From: Methylobacterium sp. C25
Lineage (GTDB): Bacteria; Pseudomonadota; Alphaproteobacteria; Rhizobiales; Beijerinckiaceae
Direction of reading: 5' to 3'
Assembly (NCBI RefSeq): GCF_021352225.1
Contig: NZ_JAAUVI010000008.1
Span: 120,573-184,572 of the forward strand
Length of the DNA stretch: 64,000 bases
Both the position numbers and the translations under genes were made by a program. Numbering within the stretch: the stretch's first letter is position 1; the number at the start of each line of letters is the position of its first letter. A model generated the notes under the pieces. The model ran no database searches and had not been told where the DNA came from. It saw only the letters and a list, made by a program, of their open reading frames with translations. Shown in pieces: positions 46,232 to 54,932 of the stretch.

Positions 46232-46248
46232 CAGGCGCAGAACGCCTG
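46232..46248 (+). terminator. weak hairpin after ppdK
   Basis: CAGGCG pairs with CGCCTG around CAGAA, 15 bases after the ppdK stop. No strong T-run follows. Confidence 0.3.
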
Positions 46249-46460
46249 GACTTTAGGCAAGCGGCGACGGGCGATTGTGCAACGGCGCAAGGCGGTTAAC
46301 GCTGCCTTAAGCCTGTTTCGCGCTTCGCCGTGGAAGCTTTGCAATATTTTTTGTTCGGCACCGTCGAACCCCTGTCGCTGCGGCACGTTAACTGCTAGCG
46401 AAGCCGCGTGCGCGAGCGCACTTGTCGGCTGTCCGACCGGGGCTCGCGGGACCTCCTACG

Positions 46461-46718
46461 ATGTCTGATCCGACCTCGACTTCCGCGATCCTCGACGGTC
46501 GCGTACCCGACGGCAGCCGCGCGATGCAGACCGCCTGTCTCTTGGCGCTGGGCTGCTTCGCCACGGCACTCACAATCTTCGTAGTGACCCTGCTGGTCTG
46601 GGATCACAACGACCGTATGGCCGGGCGCATGATCATCGGCATGCAGAAGGGCAATGGCTATCTTCCGATGGTCGCCTCTCAGTTCATCGCCACGCACGGG
46701 CAGCCCAAGGGCTTTTGA
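46461..46718 (+). CDS. small single-pass membrane protein of unknown function
   Basis: An 85-residue protein with a polar N-terminus, one transmembrane helix (ACLLALGCFATALTIFVVTL, about residues 27-48) and a C-terminal segment (MIIGMQKGNGYLPMVASQFI). No recognised family. Start at ATG 46461; an in-frame TTG at 46422 is less likely. The upstream 240 bases contain an AT-rich stretch (TTTGCAATATTTTTTGTTCGG near 46339) that could be its promoter. Confidence 0.65.
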   Translation: MSDPTSTSAILDGRVPDGSRAMQTACLLALGCFATALTIFVVTLLVWDHNDRMAGRMIIGMQKGNGYLPMVASQFIATHGQPKGF

Positions 46719-46850
46719 GCACGCGTCTGCTCCCGAGCCTTAACCTCACCTCAACCATGACGAGCGATATCTGGGCGACTGCCCAAATGATCGCGTGGTC
46801 TCGTTCGATCCTGCGCGCGGGCTATGAATTCCTGACGCGGGTCTTGTGGC

Positions 46851-47807
46851 GTGGCGACGAGGCGGGTTCGAGGCGGGCGTAGACGCCAATCGGGACTAGG
46901 CTGGCTGGCGGCCGCGATGATCCCGTGGGCGGCCGGGGCCGGTCTTCTGATCTCCTTCACGGCTTCCGCCGGCACCGACCACATGTTCGGCCTGCGCCCC
47001 AGCAACCTGTTCGAGCGCGATGCCCGCTTGGCGCAACGACCGCCGCAGGGCGTCACGCCGGGCGGAAATGCCGGGCGTGCGGCCTGGAGCCGCGACCAGG
47101 CACCCGACGGCTTCATTCCCGTCCCTGACCTCGGACTGGGCGACCCGCAGAACGGCCTCGAGGCGGATGTTGAAGCCCTGGAGGAATCCGACGGCGCCAC
47201 CCCGGCAGTTCCGAGGGCCGTCGCCCTGTCCTCGGTGACGCCGGCTCCGGCGGATGCGGTGCCTATCGAGGTCGCCGCGGCCAGCCTCGCATTGCCCGGC
47301 TTCTCGCCGCGGCTCGACCACGAAGCGGCTCCCGCGCAGACGCCCGGGGAGGCCGAAGCCTCGCAGCATCGCTACGCAGACCTGATCCAGCCCGATGCGA
47401 TGGACCGCGAGCAGCGCTGCCTCGCCGAGGCGGTGTATTTCGAGGCCCGCAGCGAGCCAGAGGAAGGGCAGGCCGCCGTGGCGCAGGTCGTGCTCAACCG
47501 CGTGAAGAGCGGGCTCTATCCGAGCAATGTCTGCGGCGTCGTCTATCAGAACCGGCACCGCTACATGGGCTGCCAATTCTCCTTCGCCTGCGAGGGCAAG
47601 TCGCTGCGCATCACCGATGCCGCCTCCTGGCAGACCGCCACCCGCATCGCCGGCGCCGTGATCGAAGGAAAGACCTATCTCAGCGAGGTCGGCGGCGCGA
47701 CGCATTATCACGCGAACTACGTCCGCCCGGGCTGGTCGCGTCGGCTCAAGAAGATGGACGTGATCGGCCGGCACATCTTCTATCAGCTCAAGCGCGGGCA
47801 GACCTGA
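46851..47807 (+). CDS. cell wall hydrolase, SleB family
   Basis: A 318-residue envelope protein: an N-terminal membrane anchor/signal (WLAAAMIPWAAGAGLLISF), a long disordered Pro/Ala linker and a C-terminal SleB/hydrolase_2 domain (from about residue 185: EQRCLAEAVYFEARSEPEEG, QAAVAQVVLNRV, ATHYHANYVRPGW). SleB-type enzymes are lytic transglycosylases; the catalytic glutamate is in EAVYFEAR. GTG start at 46851. Its role in non-spore-formers is probably peptidoglycan remodelling. Confidence 0.9.
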   Translation: MATRRVRGGRRRQSGLGWLAAAMIPWAAGAGLLISFTASAGTDHMFGLRPSNLFERDARLAQRPPQGVTPGGNAGRAAWSRDQAPDGFIPVPDLGLGDPQNGLEADVEALEESDGATPAVPRAVALSSVTPAPADAVPIEVAAASLALPGFSPRLDHEAAPAQTPGEAEASQHRYADLIQPDAMDREQRCLAEAVYFEARSEPEEGQAAVAQVVLNRVKSGLYPSNVCGVVYQNRHRYMGCQFSFACEGKSLRITDAASWQTATRIAGAVIEGKTYLSEVGGATHYHANYVRPGWSRRLKKMDVIGRHIFYQLKRGQT

Positions 47808-48035
47808 GTCTCGTCCGCCGCATTTAGCTTGCCGAATGCGTAAAATGCCGAAGTTTTCCGTAGGGAATACGCAAGTTTTCGATACCTGCGTAGTCCTGGC
47901 CATAGGTTAATTTTACCGTCTTCCGCAATAGAACTTGCCGTGACTGCAACTTGACCGCTTCCTGCGCGTCGAGGACCGCGAGCTGCCCACAGCCGCACCC
48001 CGTATCGCGCAGCGTATCAGATCGAGGATGCCGTC
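47808..48035. other. AT-richer intergenic region before the repeat protein
   Basis: About 228 bases with lower GC than its neighbours (for example AGGTTAATTTTACCG near 47904). It probably contains the promoter of the four-repeat protein; no RNA or repeat family recognised. Confidence 0.4.
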
Positions 48036-48632
48036 ATGACCGCGTCGGTCAGCCGTACCACCACACTAGCCACGACCTTCGCCGCAGCCCTGGCCGGCGC
48101 CGCATTCTTCGCTGCTCCGGCTGCAGCCGGCGGCTGCTACGGCACGGAATGCTACCGCCGGGTCACCACCCCGCCGGTCTTCGACACCGTCTCCGAGCAG
48201 CGCCTCGTGCGCCCGGCCCGCACCGTCTATCGCACCACGCCGCCGGTCTATGACACCGTGTCCGAGCGCGTGATGGTCTCGCCGGGCGGCCGCCACTGGC
48301 AGACGAGCTACGACGCCTACGGCCAGCTCGTCGGCTGCTGGATCAGCACGCCGCCGCGCTTCGCCGTGCAGACCCGTCGCGTCCTCGTCCGTCAGGCCGA
48401 GGTGATCCCCGAGACGCTCCCGCCGGTCTATGCCAATTATTCGCGCCGCGTGATGGTGCAGCCCGCCAGCTCGCAATGGGTGCCGGCCGGCGGCGGATAT
48501 GGTGGCGGTTTCGCTCCGGTTGGCCTGCGCGTCGGCTCGATCCCGGATGCCGTCGGCATCACCGGCGCATCCTCGGCGGATGTCGGCGTCGGCCTCGGCT
48601 TCTCGTCGGGCAGCATCTACGACGGCTACTGA
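48036..48632 (+). CDS. exported protein with four degenerate 17-residue repeats
   Basis: A 198-residue secreted protein with a signal peptide (to about AAPAAAGG, residue 33). The mature region contains four related units: residues 45-61 (TPPVFDTVSEQRLVRPA), 68-84 (TPPVYDTVSERVMVSPG), 105-121 (TPPRFAVQTRRVLVRQA) and 128-144 (LPPVYANYSRRVMVQPA), with three cysteines (34, 39, 101). The tail is Gly/Ser-rich. I recognise no named family. The proline-led beta-like repeats suggest a periplasmic or surface structural protein. Confidence 0.75.
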   Translation: MTASVSRTTTLATTFAAALAGAAFFAAPAAAGGCYGTECYRRVTTPPVFDTVSEQRLVRPARTVYRTTPPVYDTVSERVMVSPGGRHWQTSYDAYGQLVGCWISTPPRFAVQTRRVLVRQAEVIPETLPPVYANYSRRVMVQPASSQWVPAGGGYGGGFAPVGLRVGSIPDAVGITGASSADVGVGLGFSSGSIYDGY

Positions 48633-48745
48633 GCCTCGCACACACCAAGCCTCGATGCGGCCTCGGCGCGTTCCCCCTCCGGGGCCGTCTTGATTCGGGC
48701 TCAGTGCGCCGTACCTCCAGACCCGCTGCTAGCGGGAGACGAGCA

Positions 48746-49732
48746 ATGGCGACGTTCAAGGCCTGGGTGGTTGAGAAGAGCGAGGGCGGCCAGAGCCTGA
48801 GCTTCCAGGATTTCGACGAATCCGGGCTCATGGACGGCGACGTCACCGTGCGCATCACCCATTCGGGCCTGAACTACAAGGACGACCTCGCCATGACCAG
48901 CAAGATGCCGGTGGTGCGCCGTTTCCCGATGATCCCCGGCATCGATTTCTGCGGCGTCATCGAAGGCTCGAACGACCCGGCCTGGAAATCGGGCGACACC
49001 GTGGTGCTGACCGGCTGGGGCGTCGGGGAGACGCATCTCGGCGGCTTCGCCGAGCGCGCCCGCGTCAAGGGCGGCTGGCTGGTGCCGCTGCCCGACGGCC
49101 TGTCGCCGGCCCAGGCCATGGCCATCGGCACTGCCGGCTACACCGCCATGCTCTCGATGATCGTGCTGGAGAAGCACGGTCTGACGCCTCAGACCGGTCC
49201 CGCCATCGTCACCGGCGCCTCTGGCGGCGTCGGATCGGTTGCGGTCTCGCTGCTGAAGCGAGCTGGCTGGCACGTCATCGCCGCGACCGGTCGTGAAGGT
49301 GAAACGGATTACCTCAAGAGGCTCGGCGCCGCCGAGATCCTCGACCGGGCCGAGCTGGCCGGTGATCCGAAACCGTTGGCCAAGGAGCGCTGGGCCGCCG
49401 GCATCGATGCAGTCGGCTCGAAGACACTCGCCAACCTGCTGGCCATGACGAAGGGCGGCGGTGCCATCGCGGCCTGCGGCAATGCGGGCGGCATGGACCT
49501 GCCCTCGTCGGTCGCGCCGTTCATCCTGCGCGGCGTCTCGCTCATCGGGATCAATAGCGTGACGACGCCGCAGCAGCCCCGTCGCGAGGCCTGGGCGCGG
49601 CTCGCCAAGGAACTCGACCTCGATGCGCTAGCCGAGATGACCGAGACGGTGGGCCTGAAGGATGTCGGCGATCTGGCCGAGACCATTCTGGCCGGACAGA
49701 CACGAGGCCGCACAGTCGTCGAGATCGGCTGA
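48746..49732 (+). CDS. acuI: acrylyl-CoA reductase-like MDR family oxidoreductase (AcuI/YhdH)
   Basis: A 328-residue zinc-independent medium-chain reductase. The N-terminal THSGLNYKDDLAMTSKMPVV and IPGIDFCGVIEGS motifs are typical of AcuI/YhdH, and the NADPH site is VTGASGGVGSVAVSLL. AcuI reduces acryloyl-CoA to propionyl-CoA, a step in 3-hydroxypropionate assimilation and acrylate detoxification. Close homologues called YhdH are generic quinone oxidoreductases, so the symbol is a best estimate. Start ATG 48746. It precedes the GreA-like gene by 43 bases. Confidence 0.87.
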   Translation: MATFKAWVVEKSEGGQSLSFQDFDESGLMDGDVTVRITHSGLNYKDDLAMTSKMPVVRRFPMIPGIDFCGVIEGSNDPAWKSGDTVVLTGWGVGETHLGGFAERARVKGGWLVPLPDGLSPAQAMAIGTAGYTAMLSMIVLEKHGLTPQTGPAIVTGASGGVGSVAVSLLKRAGWHVIAATGREGETDYLKRLGAAEILDRAELAGDPKPLAKERWAAGIDAVGSKTLANLLAMTKGGGAIAACGNAGGMDLPSSVAPFILRGVSLIGINSVTTPQQPRREAWARLAKELDLDALAEMTETVGLKDVGDLAETILAGQTRGRTVVEIG

Positions 49733-49775
49733 GCGCAAGCGGAACTGTTAGGGCTGCCCGCGCATTGCACGTCTC

Positions 49776-50240
49776 ATGAGTGTAGCATTCGTTCGCGAGA
49801 AAGAGGGTGGCGAGGCGTTCGAGGATCTTCCCGATCGCCCGATCTCCCCACACACCAACTTCGTGACCAAGGAAGGCCTCGCCCAGATCGAGGCCGAGGT
49901 CGCGCGGCTGGAGGCCGAGAGCGCCAAGCTCGACCACGACGACAAGGCGGAGACCGCCCGCGTCTCGCGCGACCTTCGGTATTGGTCGTCCCGTAAGAAT
50001 TCGGCGCAGCTAGTGGAGAAGGTCGAGGGCGACACCGTGCATTTCGGTTCGACCGTGACCGTGGTTCGCGAGGACGATACGAAACAGGTCTTCCACATCG
50101 TCGGCGAGGACGAGGCCGACCCGGCCAAGGGCTCGATCTCCTATGTCGCGCCGCTCGCGCGCGCGATCACCGGAAAGTCGGTCGGCGACACCGTCGAGGT
50201 GAACGGCCACGAGGTCGAGATCGTCAAGGTGTCGGCTTAG
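49776..50240 (+). CDS. GreA/GreB-like transcription elongation factor
   Basis: A 154-residue protein with the Gre layout: a coiled coil (about residues 30-75, TKEGLAQIEAEVARLEAESA) and a C-terminal FKBP-like domain (VHFGSTVTVVREDD, GSISYVAPLARAITGKSVGD). Gre factors rescue backtracked RNA polymerase by stimulating transcript cleavage. The N-terminal extension (VREKEGGEAFEDLPDRP) is not part of canonical GreA, so this is probably a divergent paralogue. Its stop overlaps the convergent LysR gene by 17 bases. Confidence 0.85.
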   Translation: MSVAFVREKEGGEAFEDLPDRPISPHTNFVTKEGLAQIEAEVARLEAESAKLDHDDKAETARVSRDLRYWSSRKNSAQLVEKVEGDTVHFGSTVTVVREDDTKQVFHIVGEDEADPAKGSISYVAPLARAITGKSVGDTVEVNGHEVEIVKVSA

Positions 50241-51132
50241 TCGGCTCCGCTGGAGCGTCGAGACGCCCCTCGAAGGCGCGGCGCATCGGCAGAATCGCGT
50301 CCGCCATGAAATCCATGAAGGCGCGCACGCGCATGGCGTGGCGCAGGTCGGGATGCGTGAGCAGCCAGAGATCCGATGCATTGGCCGGCTCGGGCTCTTC
50401 GAGTCGGCAGAGATCCGGACACCGGTCACCGATATAGCAAGGCAGAATGCCGATCCCGATACCGGCCAGCACTGCCTCGCGCAGGCCCGTCACGGCGTTG
50501 AGCTGCAAGGCGATCTCGCGCACATCGGATCGGTCGCGCAGCATGCGGGTGAAGCGTCCATCCGCCACCTGCGCGCCCAGTGCCACCCACCGCGTACGGT
50601 AGGCGTTGTCCTGTAGACGATCGTGCCGCCCATAGACGGCCCAGGCAATGCCGGACAGTCGCCGCCCCACGAGGTTCGCAGGGGGATTGCTGGTCGCACG
50701 GATCGCCACATCGGCATCGCGGCGCGACAGGTTCAGCGCCTCCTCGGACATCACGACGTCGAGTCGCACGTCCGGATAAGCCTCCCGGAACCGCGCGAGA
50801 AACGGCATCAGCAGGTCGGTGACGAAGCCGGCCGGCGCTGTGATGCGCAGCTCGCCCGAGGGCGTCAGCGTGCGGCCGAGCACCTCCCGGCCGAAGCGCG
50901 CCACATCGGTCTCCATGCGCTCCGCTGCCTCGACCATAGCGAGGCCAGCCGGCGTCGGCGCGTAGCCCGAGCGCGAGCGTTCGAAGAGCTGGGCGTCGAC
51001 GGCGGCCTCCACGGCAGCCAATCGGCGGAAGGCCGTGGAATGATTGATGCCGAGATGGGCCGCGGCATGGGTCAGGCCGCCGCGATCCGCGATGGCCTTG
51101 ACGAGGCGAAAGTCATCCCAGGCGAGGCTCAT
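50224..51132 (-). CDS. LysR-family transcriptional regulator
   Basis: A 302-residue LysR protein: the N-terminal helix-turn-helix [20 protein letters not shown] with [15 protein letters not shown], then the effector domain. It is divergent from wrbA across a 158-base region, the classical arrangement for a LysR regulator and its target. A perfect 6-bp-arm dyad (CTGCAA-N8-TTGCAG, 51163-51182) lies just upstream of its start and is the best candidate binding site. Start ATG 51132. The recognition sequence HSTAFRRL is typical of the D-aminopeptidase/transcription-activator-like subgroup. Confidence 0.92.
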   Translation of the reverse strand: MSLAWDDFRLVKAIADRGGLTHAAAHLGINHSTAFRRLAAVEAAVDAQLFERSRSGYAPTPAGLAMVEAAERMETDVARFGREVLGRTLTPSGELRITAPAGFVTDLLMPFLARFREAYPDVRLDVVMSEEALNLSRRDADVAIRATSNPPANLVGRRLSGIAWAVYGRHDRLQDNAYRTRWVALGAQVADGRFTRMLRDRSDVREIALQLNAVTGLREAVLAGIGIGILPCYIGDRCPDLCRLEEPEPANASDLWLLTHPDLRHAMRVRAFMDFMADAILPMRRAFEGRLDAPAEPTKPTP

Positions 51133-51162
51133 TGGACGGGCTTCGACAGCTGATCGGCAATT

Positions 51163-51182
51163 CTGCAAACGACTTCTTGCAG
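51163..51182. promoter_or_regulatory. dyad between lysR and wrbA, candidate LysR operator
   Basis: CTGCAA (51163-51168) and TTGCAG (51177-51182) are perfect inverted complements 8 bases apart, located 31-50 bases before the LysR start and about 110 bases before wrbA. LysR proteins typically bind such interrupted dyads near the promoters of a divergent pair. Confidence 0.55.
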
Positions 51183-51290
51183 ATCAGGGCATTTTCGCAA
51201 TCGCCGAGCGGGGCGATGTATCCCGTCAAGCAGGCGTCCGCGCAGCGCGGACGACCCGGATCCGTTCGAGACACGACAGGAGTTCGCGCG

Positions 51291-51890
51291 ATGGCAAAGG
51301 TTCTGGTGCTCTACTACTCGTCCTGGGGCCATGTGGAGGCTCTGGCTCATGCGGCAGCCGAAGGGGCCCGCGAAGCCGGTGCCGAGGTGACCGTGAAGCG
51401 CGTGCCCGAACTGGTGCCCGACGAGGTCGCCAAGCAGTTCCACTACAAGCTCGACCAGGCGGCGCCGATCGCCACGCCGGATGAGCTCGCCAACTACGAT
51501 GCGATCATCTTCGGCACCCCCACCCGCTATGGCAACATGGCCGCCCAGATGAAGCAGTTCCTCGACCAGACCGGTGGTCTGTGGGCGCAGGGCAAGCTCG
51601 TCGGCAAGGTCGGCTCGGTCTTCGCATCGACCGGCTCGCAGCATGGCGGGCAGGAAACCACGATCACGAGCTTCCACACCGTGCTCCTGCATCACGGCAT
51701 GGTCATCGTCGGGTTGCCCTACGCCTTCCAGGGGCAGATGGGCGTTGAAGAGGTGAAGGGCGGCACGCCCTACGGCGCCACCACGATCGCCGGGGCCGAT
51801 GGCAGCCGTGCGGTCAGCCCGATCGAACTCGACGGTGCCCGCTTCCAGGGCAAGCACGTCGCCGGCATTGCAGCCAAGCTCTCCGCCTGA
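51291..51890 (+). CDS. wrbA: NAD(P)H:quinone oxidoreductase WrbA
   Basis: A 199-residue flavodoxin-like enzyme that reduces quinones by two electrons and protects against oxidative stress. The FMN-binding loop is [15 protein letters not shown], followed by [20 protein letters not shown] and [19 protein letters not shown], all WrbA hallmarks, and the final [16 protein letters not shown]. Start ATG 51291 with ACAGGAG upstream. Divergent from the LysR gene, which probably controls it in response to a quinone-like signal. Confidence 0.95.
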   Translation: MAKVLVLYYSSWGHVEALAHAAAEGAREAGAEVTVKRVPELVPDEVAKQFHYKLDQAAPIATPDELANYDAIIFGTPTRYGNMAAQMKQFLDQTGGLWAQGKLVGKVGSVFASTGSQHGGQETTITSFHTVLLHHGMVIVGLPYAFQGQMGVEEVKGGTPYGATTIAGADGSRAVSPIELDGARFQGKHVAGIAAKLSA

Positions 51891-51900
51891 CGAAGCCAAG

Positions 51901-51928
51901 AAAAAAGGCTCGCATTGCTGCGAGCCTT
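51901..51928 (-). terminator. intrinsic terminator of the Sua5 gene
   Basis: AAGGCTCGCA (51905-51914) pairs with TGCGAGCCTT (51919-51928) around TTGC. On the minus strand it ends in a T-run (complement of the A-run from 51901). It lies about 90 bases after the Sua5 stop and also faces the end of wrbA. Confidence 0.75.
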
Positions 51929-52019
51929 GGGAAGGAAAAAGGCCATTGGGGGCTGAACTGGCCTTCGTGATTGGACAACAGCCTTTCCAGGAAACGGTTC
52001 CGCGAAAGTTCGAAAAAAA

Positions 52020-53027
52020 TCAGCGAGGCGCAGCGGCCCGGCTCAGGCGGTCGTTGATAGCCTCGCCGAGACCCTTCGACGGGATCGGCGCCACGGCGAT
52101 CGTGGCAGCGCCCGATGCATCCAAACGACGCAGCATTTCGAAGAGCTGTGCAGCCGCTTCGGCGAGATCGCTTGCAAGACTCAGGTTCTCGACGGCCGTG
52201 GCGGCGGCGAGGCCATCGGGCCGGAATGCTCCGAACAGCAGCGCGGCTTCACCAGCAGAGACGAGCTCGGCATCCAGCCGCACGGCGGCACGCGGCGCGT
52301 AGTGCGAGGCAAGGAGACCCGGTCCGATCGGACGACCCTCGTCGGACGCCGCGAAGACGGGATCGACGCCGAGGACGCGCCGCAGCTCTTCACGCGTGAT
52401 TCCGCCTGGCCGCAGCAGGCGAGGCTGGCCGCCGAGACAGGCAATCACCGTCGACTCGATTCCGATCGGGCAGGGGCCGCCATCGAGCACCGCGGCGATG
52501 CGGCCATCGAGATCCCCCAGCACGTGCTCGGCAGAGGTCGGGCTGACGCGCCCGGAGCGATTGGCTGATGGCGCGGCAATCGGCCGGCCGACGCGCGATA
52601 AGACCTCGCGCGCGACCAGATCTCCCGGAACCCGCAAAGCCACGCTCGGCAGCCCGGCGCGGGCGAGATCACAGACCGAGCCGCCAGCCGCGACCGGCAG
52701 CACGAGTGTCAGCGGCCCAGGCCAGAAGGCCTCTGCCAAGGCCGAGGCGGATTCGTCGAACACGCCCTCCCGTCGAGCCGAGGCTGCGTCGGGCAGATGC
52801 GAGATCAGCGGATTGAAGCGGGGCCGATCCTTGGCCGCGTAGATCGCGGCGACGGCCTTCGGATCGGAGGCGTCGGCGCCGAGCCCGTACACGGTCTCGG
52901 TAGGGATCGCGACGACTTGCCCGGCGCCGAGCAGCCGCGCCGCCTCGGCGATCCCGTCTGCGTCCGCTGCAAGGCGCGACGTCGTCCGCGTGGCCTCCGA
53001 CAAGCCGATTGATCCGTGATCGTTCAT
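52020..53027 (-). CDS. tsaC: L-threonylcarbamoyladenylate synthase (Sua5/YwlC type)
   Basis: A 335-residue enzyme that makes threonylcarbamoyl-AMP for t6A modification of tRNA. The N-terminal YrdC domain has VAIPTETVYGLGADASDP, KDRPRFNPLISHL and PSANRSGRVSPTSAEHV; the C-terminal Sua5 domain (from about residue 230: GPGLLASHYAPRAAVRL) distinguishes the two-domain Sua5 form from short TsaC. Start ATG 53027. It ends in a terminator before wrbA and is divergent from the acyl-CoA dehydrogenase operon. Confidence 0.94.
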   Translation of the reverse strand: MNDHGSIGLSEATRTTSRLAADADGIAEAARLLGAGQVVAIPTETVYGLGADASDPKAVAAIYAAKDRPRFNPLISHLPDAASARREGVFDESASALAEAFWPGPLTLVLPVAAGGSVCDLARAGLPSVALRVPGDLVAREVLSRVGRPIAAPSANRSGRVSPTSAEHVLGDLDGRIAAVLDGGPCPIGIESTVIACLGGQPRLLRPGGITREELRRVLGVDPVFAASDEGRPIGPGLLASHYAPRAAVRLDAELVSAGEAALLFGAFRPDGLAAATAVENLSLASDLAEAAAQLFEMLRRLDASGAATIAVAPIPSKGLGEAINDRLSRAAAPR

Positions 53028-53156
53028 ATGTAAACTATCTGCGCAAGGCAGCCCGCCTGTGGCCGCCCCGCAGCTTCGGTCGTAAGAGGTGGCCGTAGCC
53101 GTCCTCAGTCGCGGACGTCAAATCAGCGCCGAGCCAACCGGCGCCGGAGGAACTCG

Positions 53157-54920
53157 ATGAGCTATCGCGCGCCGGTCGAGGACATGGTGTTCACCCTGCG
53201 CCACGTCGCAGGGCTCGACGGCGTCCTGGCTCAGGGCGGCCACGAGATGGCATCCGAGGACATCTCCGCCATCCTCGAGGAAGCCGGCAAGTTCGCGAGC
53301 GGCGTGATCGCTCCCCTAAACCGCACTGGCGACCGTGAGGGCGCCCGCTTGCAGGACGGTGTGGTGACGACCGCACCGGGTTGGCGCGCGGCCTATCGCG
53401 CCTTCGTCGACGGTGGCTGGAACGGCCTCGGCGCCTCGGCCGAGCATGGCGGTCAGGGCCTGCCGAACCTGATGGCGGCGGCCTGCACGGAGATGTGGAA
53501 CGGCGCCAACGTCAGTTTCAGCCTCTGCCCGCTTCTGACCGCCGGCGGCATCGAGGCGCTTGCCCAGCACGGCTCGGCCGAGCTGAAGGAGCGCTACCTC
53601 GAAAAGCTCGTCTCCGGCGAGTGGACCGCGACCATGAACCTGACCGAGCCGCAGGCGGGCTCGGACCTCGCGCTCCTGCGCACCCGCGCCGAGCCGGACG
53701 GGGAGGGGCGTTACCGGATCACCGGCGCCAAGATCTTCATCACCTACGGCGAGCACGATCTCACCGACAACATCTGCCATCTGGTCCTCGCGCGCCTCAA
53801 GGACGCGCCGGCCGGCACCCGCGGCATCTCCCTCTTCCTCGTGCCGAAAGTCCTGCCGGACGGGACGCAGAACGACCTTCGCTGCTCCGGCCTGGAGCAC
53901 AAGCTCGGCATCCACGCCTCTCCGACCTGCTCGATGGCGTTCGGAGACCAGGGCGGCGCCATCGGCTGGCTGATTGGTGAGGAGAATCGCGGCCTCGCCT
54001 GCATGTTCACGATGATGAACTCGGCCCGGCTCAATGTCGGCCTGCAGGGCGTCGGCGTCGCCGAGGCCGCCTACCAGCAGGCGCTCGGTTATGCCCGCGA
54101 TCGGCGACAGGGCAGGGCGCCCGGCGATTCCGCACCGACCAGCGCCATTATCGGCCATCCCGACATCCAGCGCATGCTCCTGACCATGAAGGCCTCGACG
54201 GCGGCCGCGCGCGCCATCTGCTACCTCACCGCCCAAGCGCTCGATGCCGCCGAAGGCCCGGAGGGCAAAGCCGCCAACGACCGCGCATCGCTGCTGACGC
54301 CCGTCGCCAAGGCCTTTTCAACGGACATCGCCAACGAGGTGACCTCGCTCGGCGTCCAGGTGCATGGCGGCATGGGCTTCATCGAGGAGACCGGCGCGGC
54401 CCAGCTGATGCGCGATGCCCGCATCCTCGGCATCTACGAGGGCACCAACGGGATCCAGGCGATCGACCTCGTCACCCGCAAGCTGCCGCTCAATGGTGGC
54501 GCCACCGTCCACGCCCAAATCGCAACGATGCGACGGGTCGCGGAAGGACTGCTCAAGGATGGCTCGGAGGCCTTCGGCACCTCGGTGTCCCGGCTGCGCG
54601 AGGGCATCGGCAGCCTCGACCGCGCGACCAGCTACCTGTTGAAGATCGTCGCCTCCAATCGGCCGGAGGCCGCACTCGCAGGCGCCACGCCGTATCTGCG
54701 CCTGTTCGGCCTCGTCCAGGGGGCTGCCTGCCTGGCACAGGCGGGCCTTGCCGCGAATGCCGCGCTCAAGGCCGGCGACACCGATCCCGCCCATGCCGGC
54801 CGCATCGCGCTGGCGCGATTCTTCGCAGAGAACCTGCTGCCGGCGGCGGGCAGCCTGGAGCAGACCGTCATCGGCGGCGGGTCCTTCCTGGATGATGCCA
54901 CCTCGGCGCTGGCGAGTTGA
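53157..54920 (+). CDS. acyl-CoA dehydrogenase with C-terminal extension
   Basis: A 587-residue flavoprotein that introduces the alpha-beta double bond into acyl-CoA. The core domains (about residues 40-440) include WTATMNLTEPQAGSDLALLR, TGAKIFITYGEHDL, and VHGGMGFIEETGAAQL; an extra C-terminal domain (about 460-587) marks the longer subfamily. The likely catalytic glutamate is in the segment YEGTNGIQAIDL. It leads a tight operon with enoyl-CoA hydratase (12 bases later) and two SDRs, so the cluster degrades a fatty or branched acyl-CoA. Confidence 0.94.
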   Translation: MSYRAPVEDMVFTLRHVAGLDGVLAQGGHEMASEDISAILEEAGKFASGVIAPLNRTGDREGARLQDGVVTTAPGWRAAYRAFVDGGWNGLGASAEHGGQGLPNLMAAACTEMWNGANVSFSLCPLLTAGGIEALAQHGSAELKERYLEKLVSGEWTATMNLTEPQAGSDLALLRTRAEPDGEGRYRITGAKIFITYGEHDLTDNICHLVLARLKDAPAGTRGISLFLVPKVLPDGTQNDLRCSGLEHKLGIHASPTCSMAFGDQGGAIGWLIGEENRGLACMFTMMNSARLNVGLQGVGVAEAAYQQALGYARDRRQGRAPGDSAPTSAIIGHPDIQRMLLTMKASTAAARAICYLTAQALDAAEGPEGKAANDRASLLTPVAKAFSTDIANEVTSLGVQVHGGMGFIEETGAAQLMRDARILGIYEGTNGIQAIDLVTRKLPLNGGATVHAQIATMRRVAEGLLKDGSEAFGTSVSRLREGIGSLDRATSYLLKIVASNRPEAALAGATPYLRLFGLVQGAACLAQAGLAANAALKAGDTDPAHAGRIALARFFAENLLPAAGSLEQTVIGGGSFLDDATSALAS

Positions 54921-54932
54921 AGGGCCTCGACC

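Noticed and set aside
49748-49770. GGAAC before the GreA-like gene as a sigma-EcfG -35
   Set aside because: No CGTT or close variant at 15-18 bases downstream.
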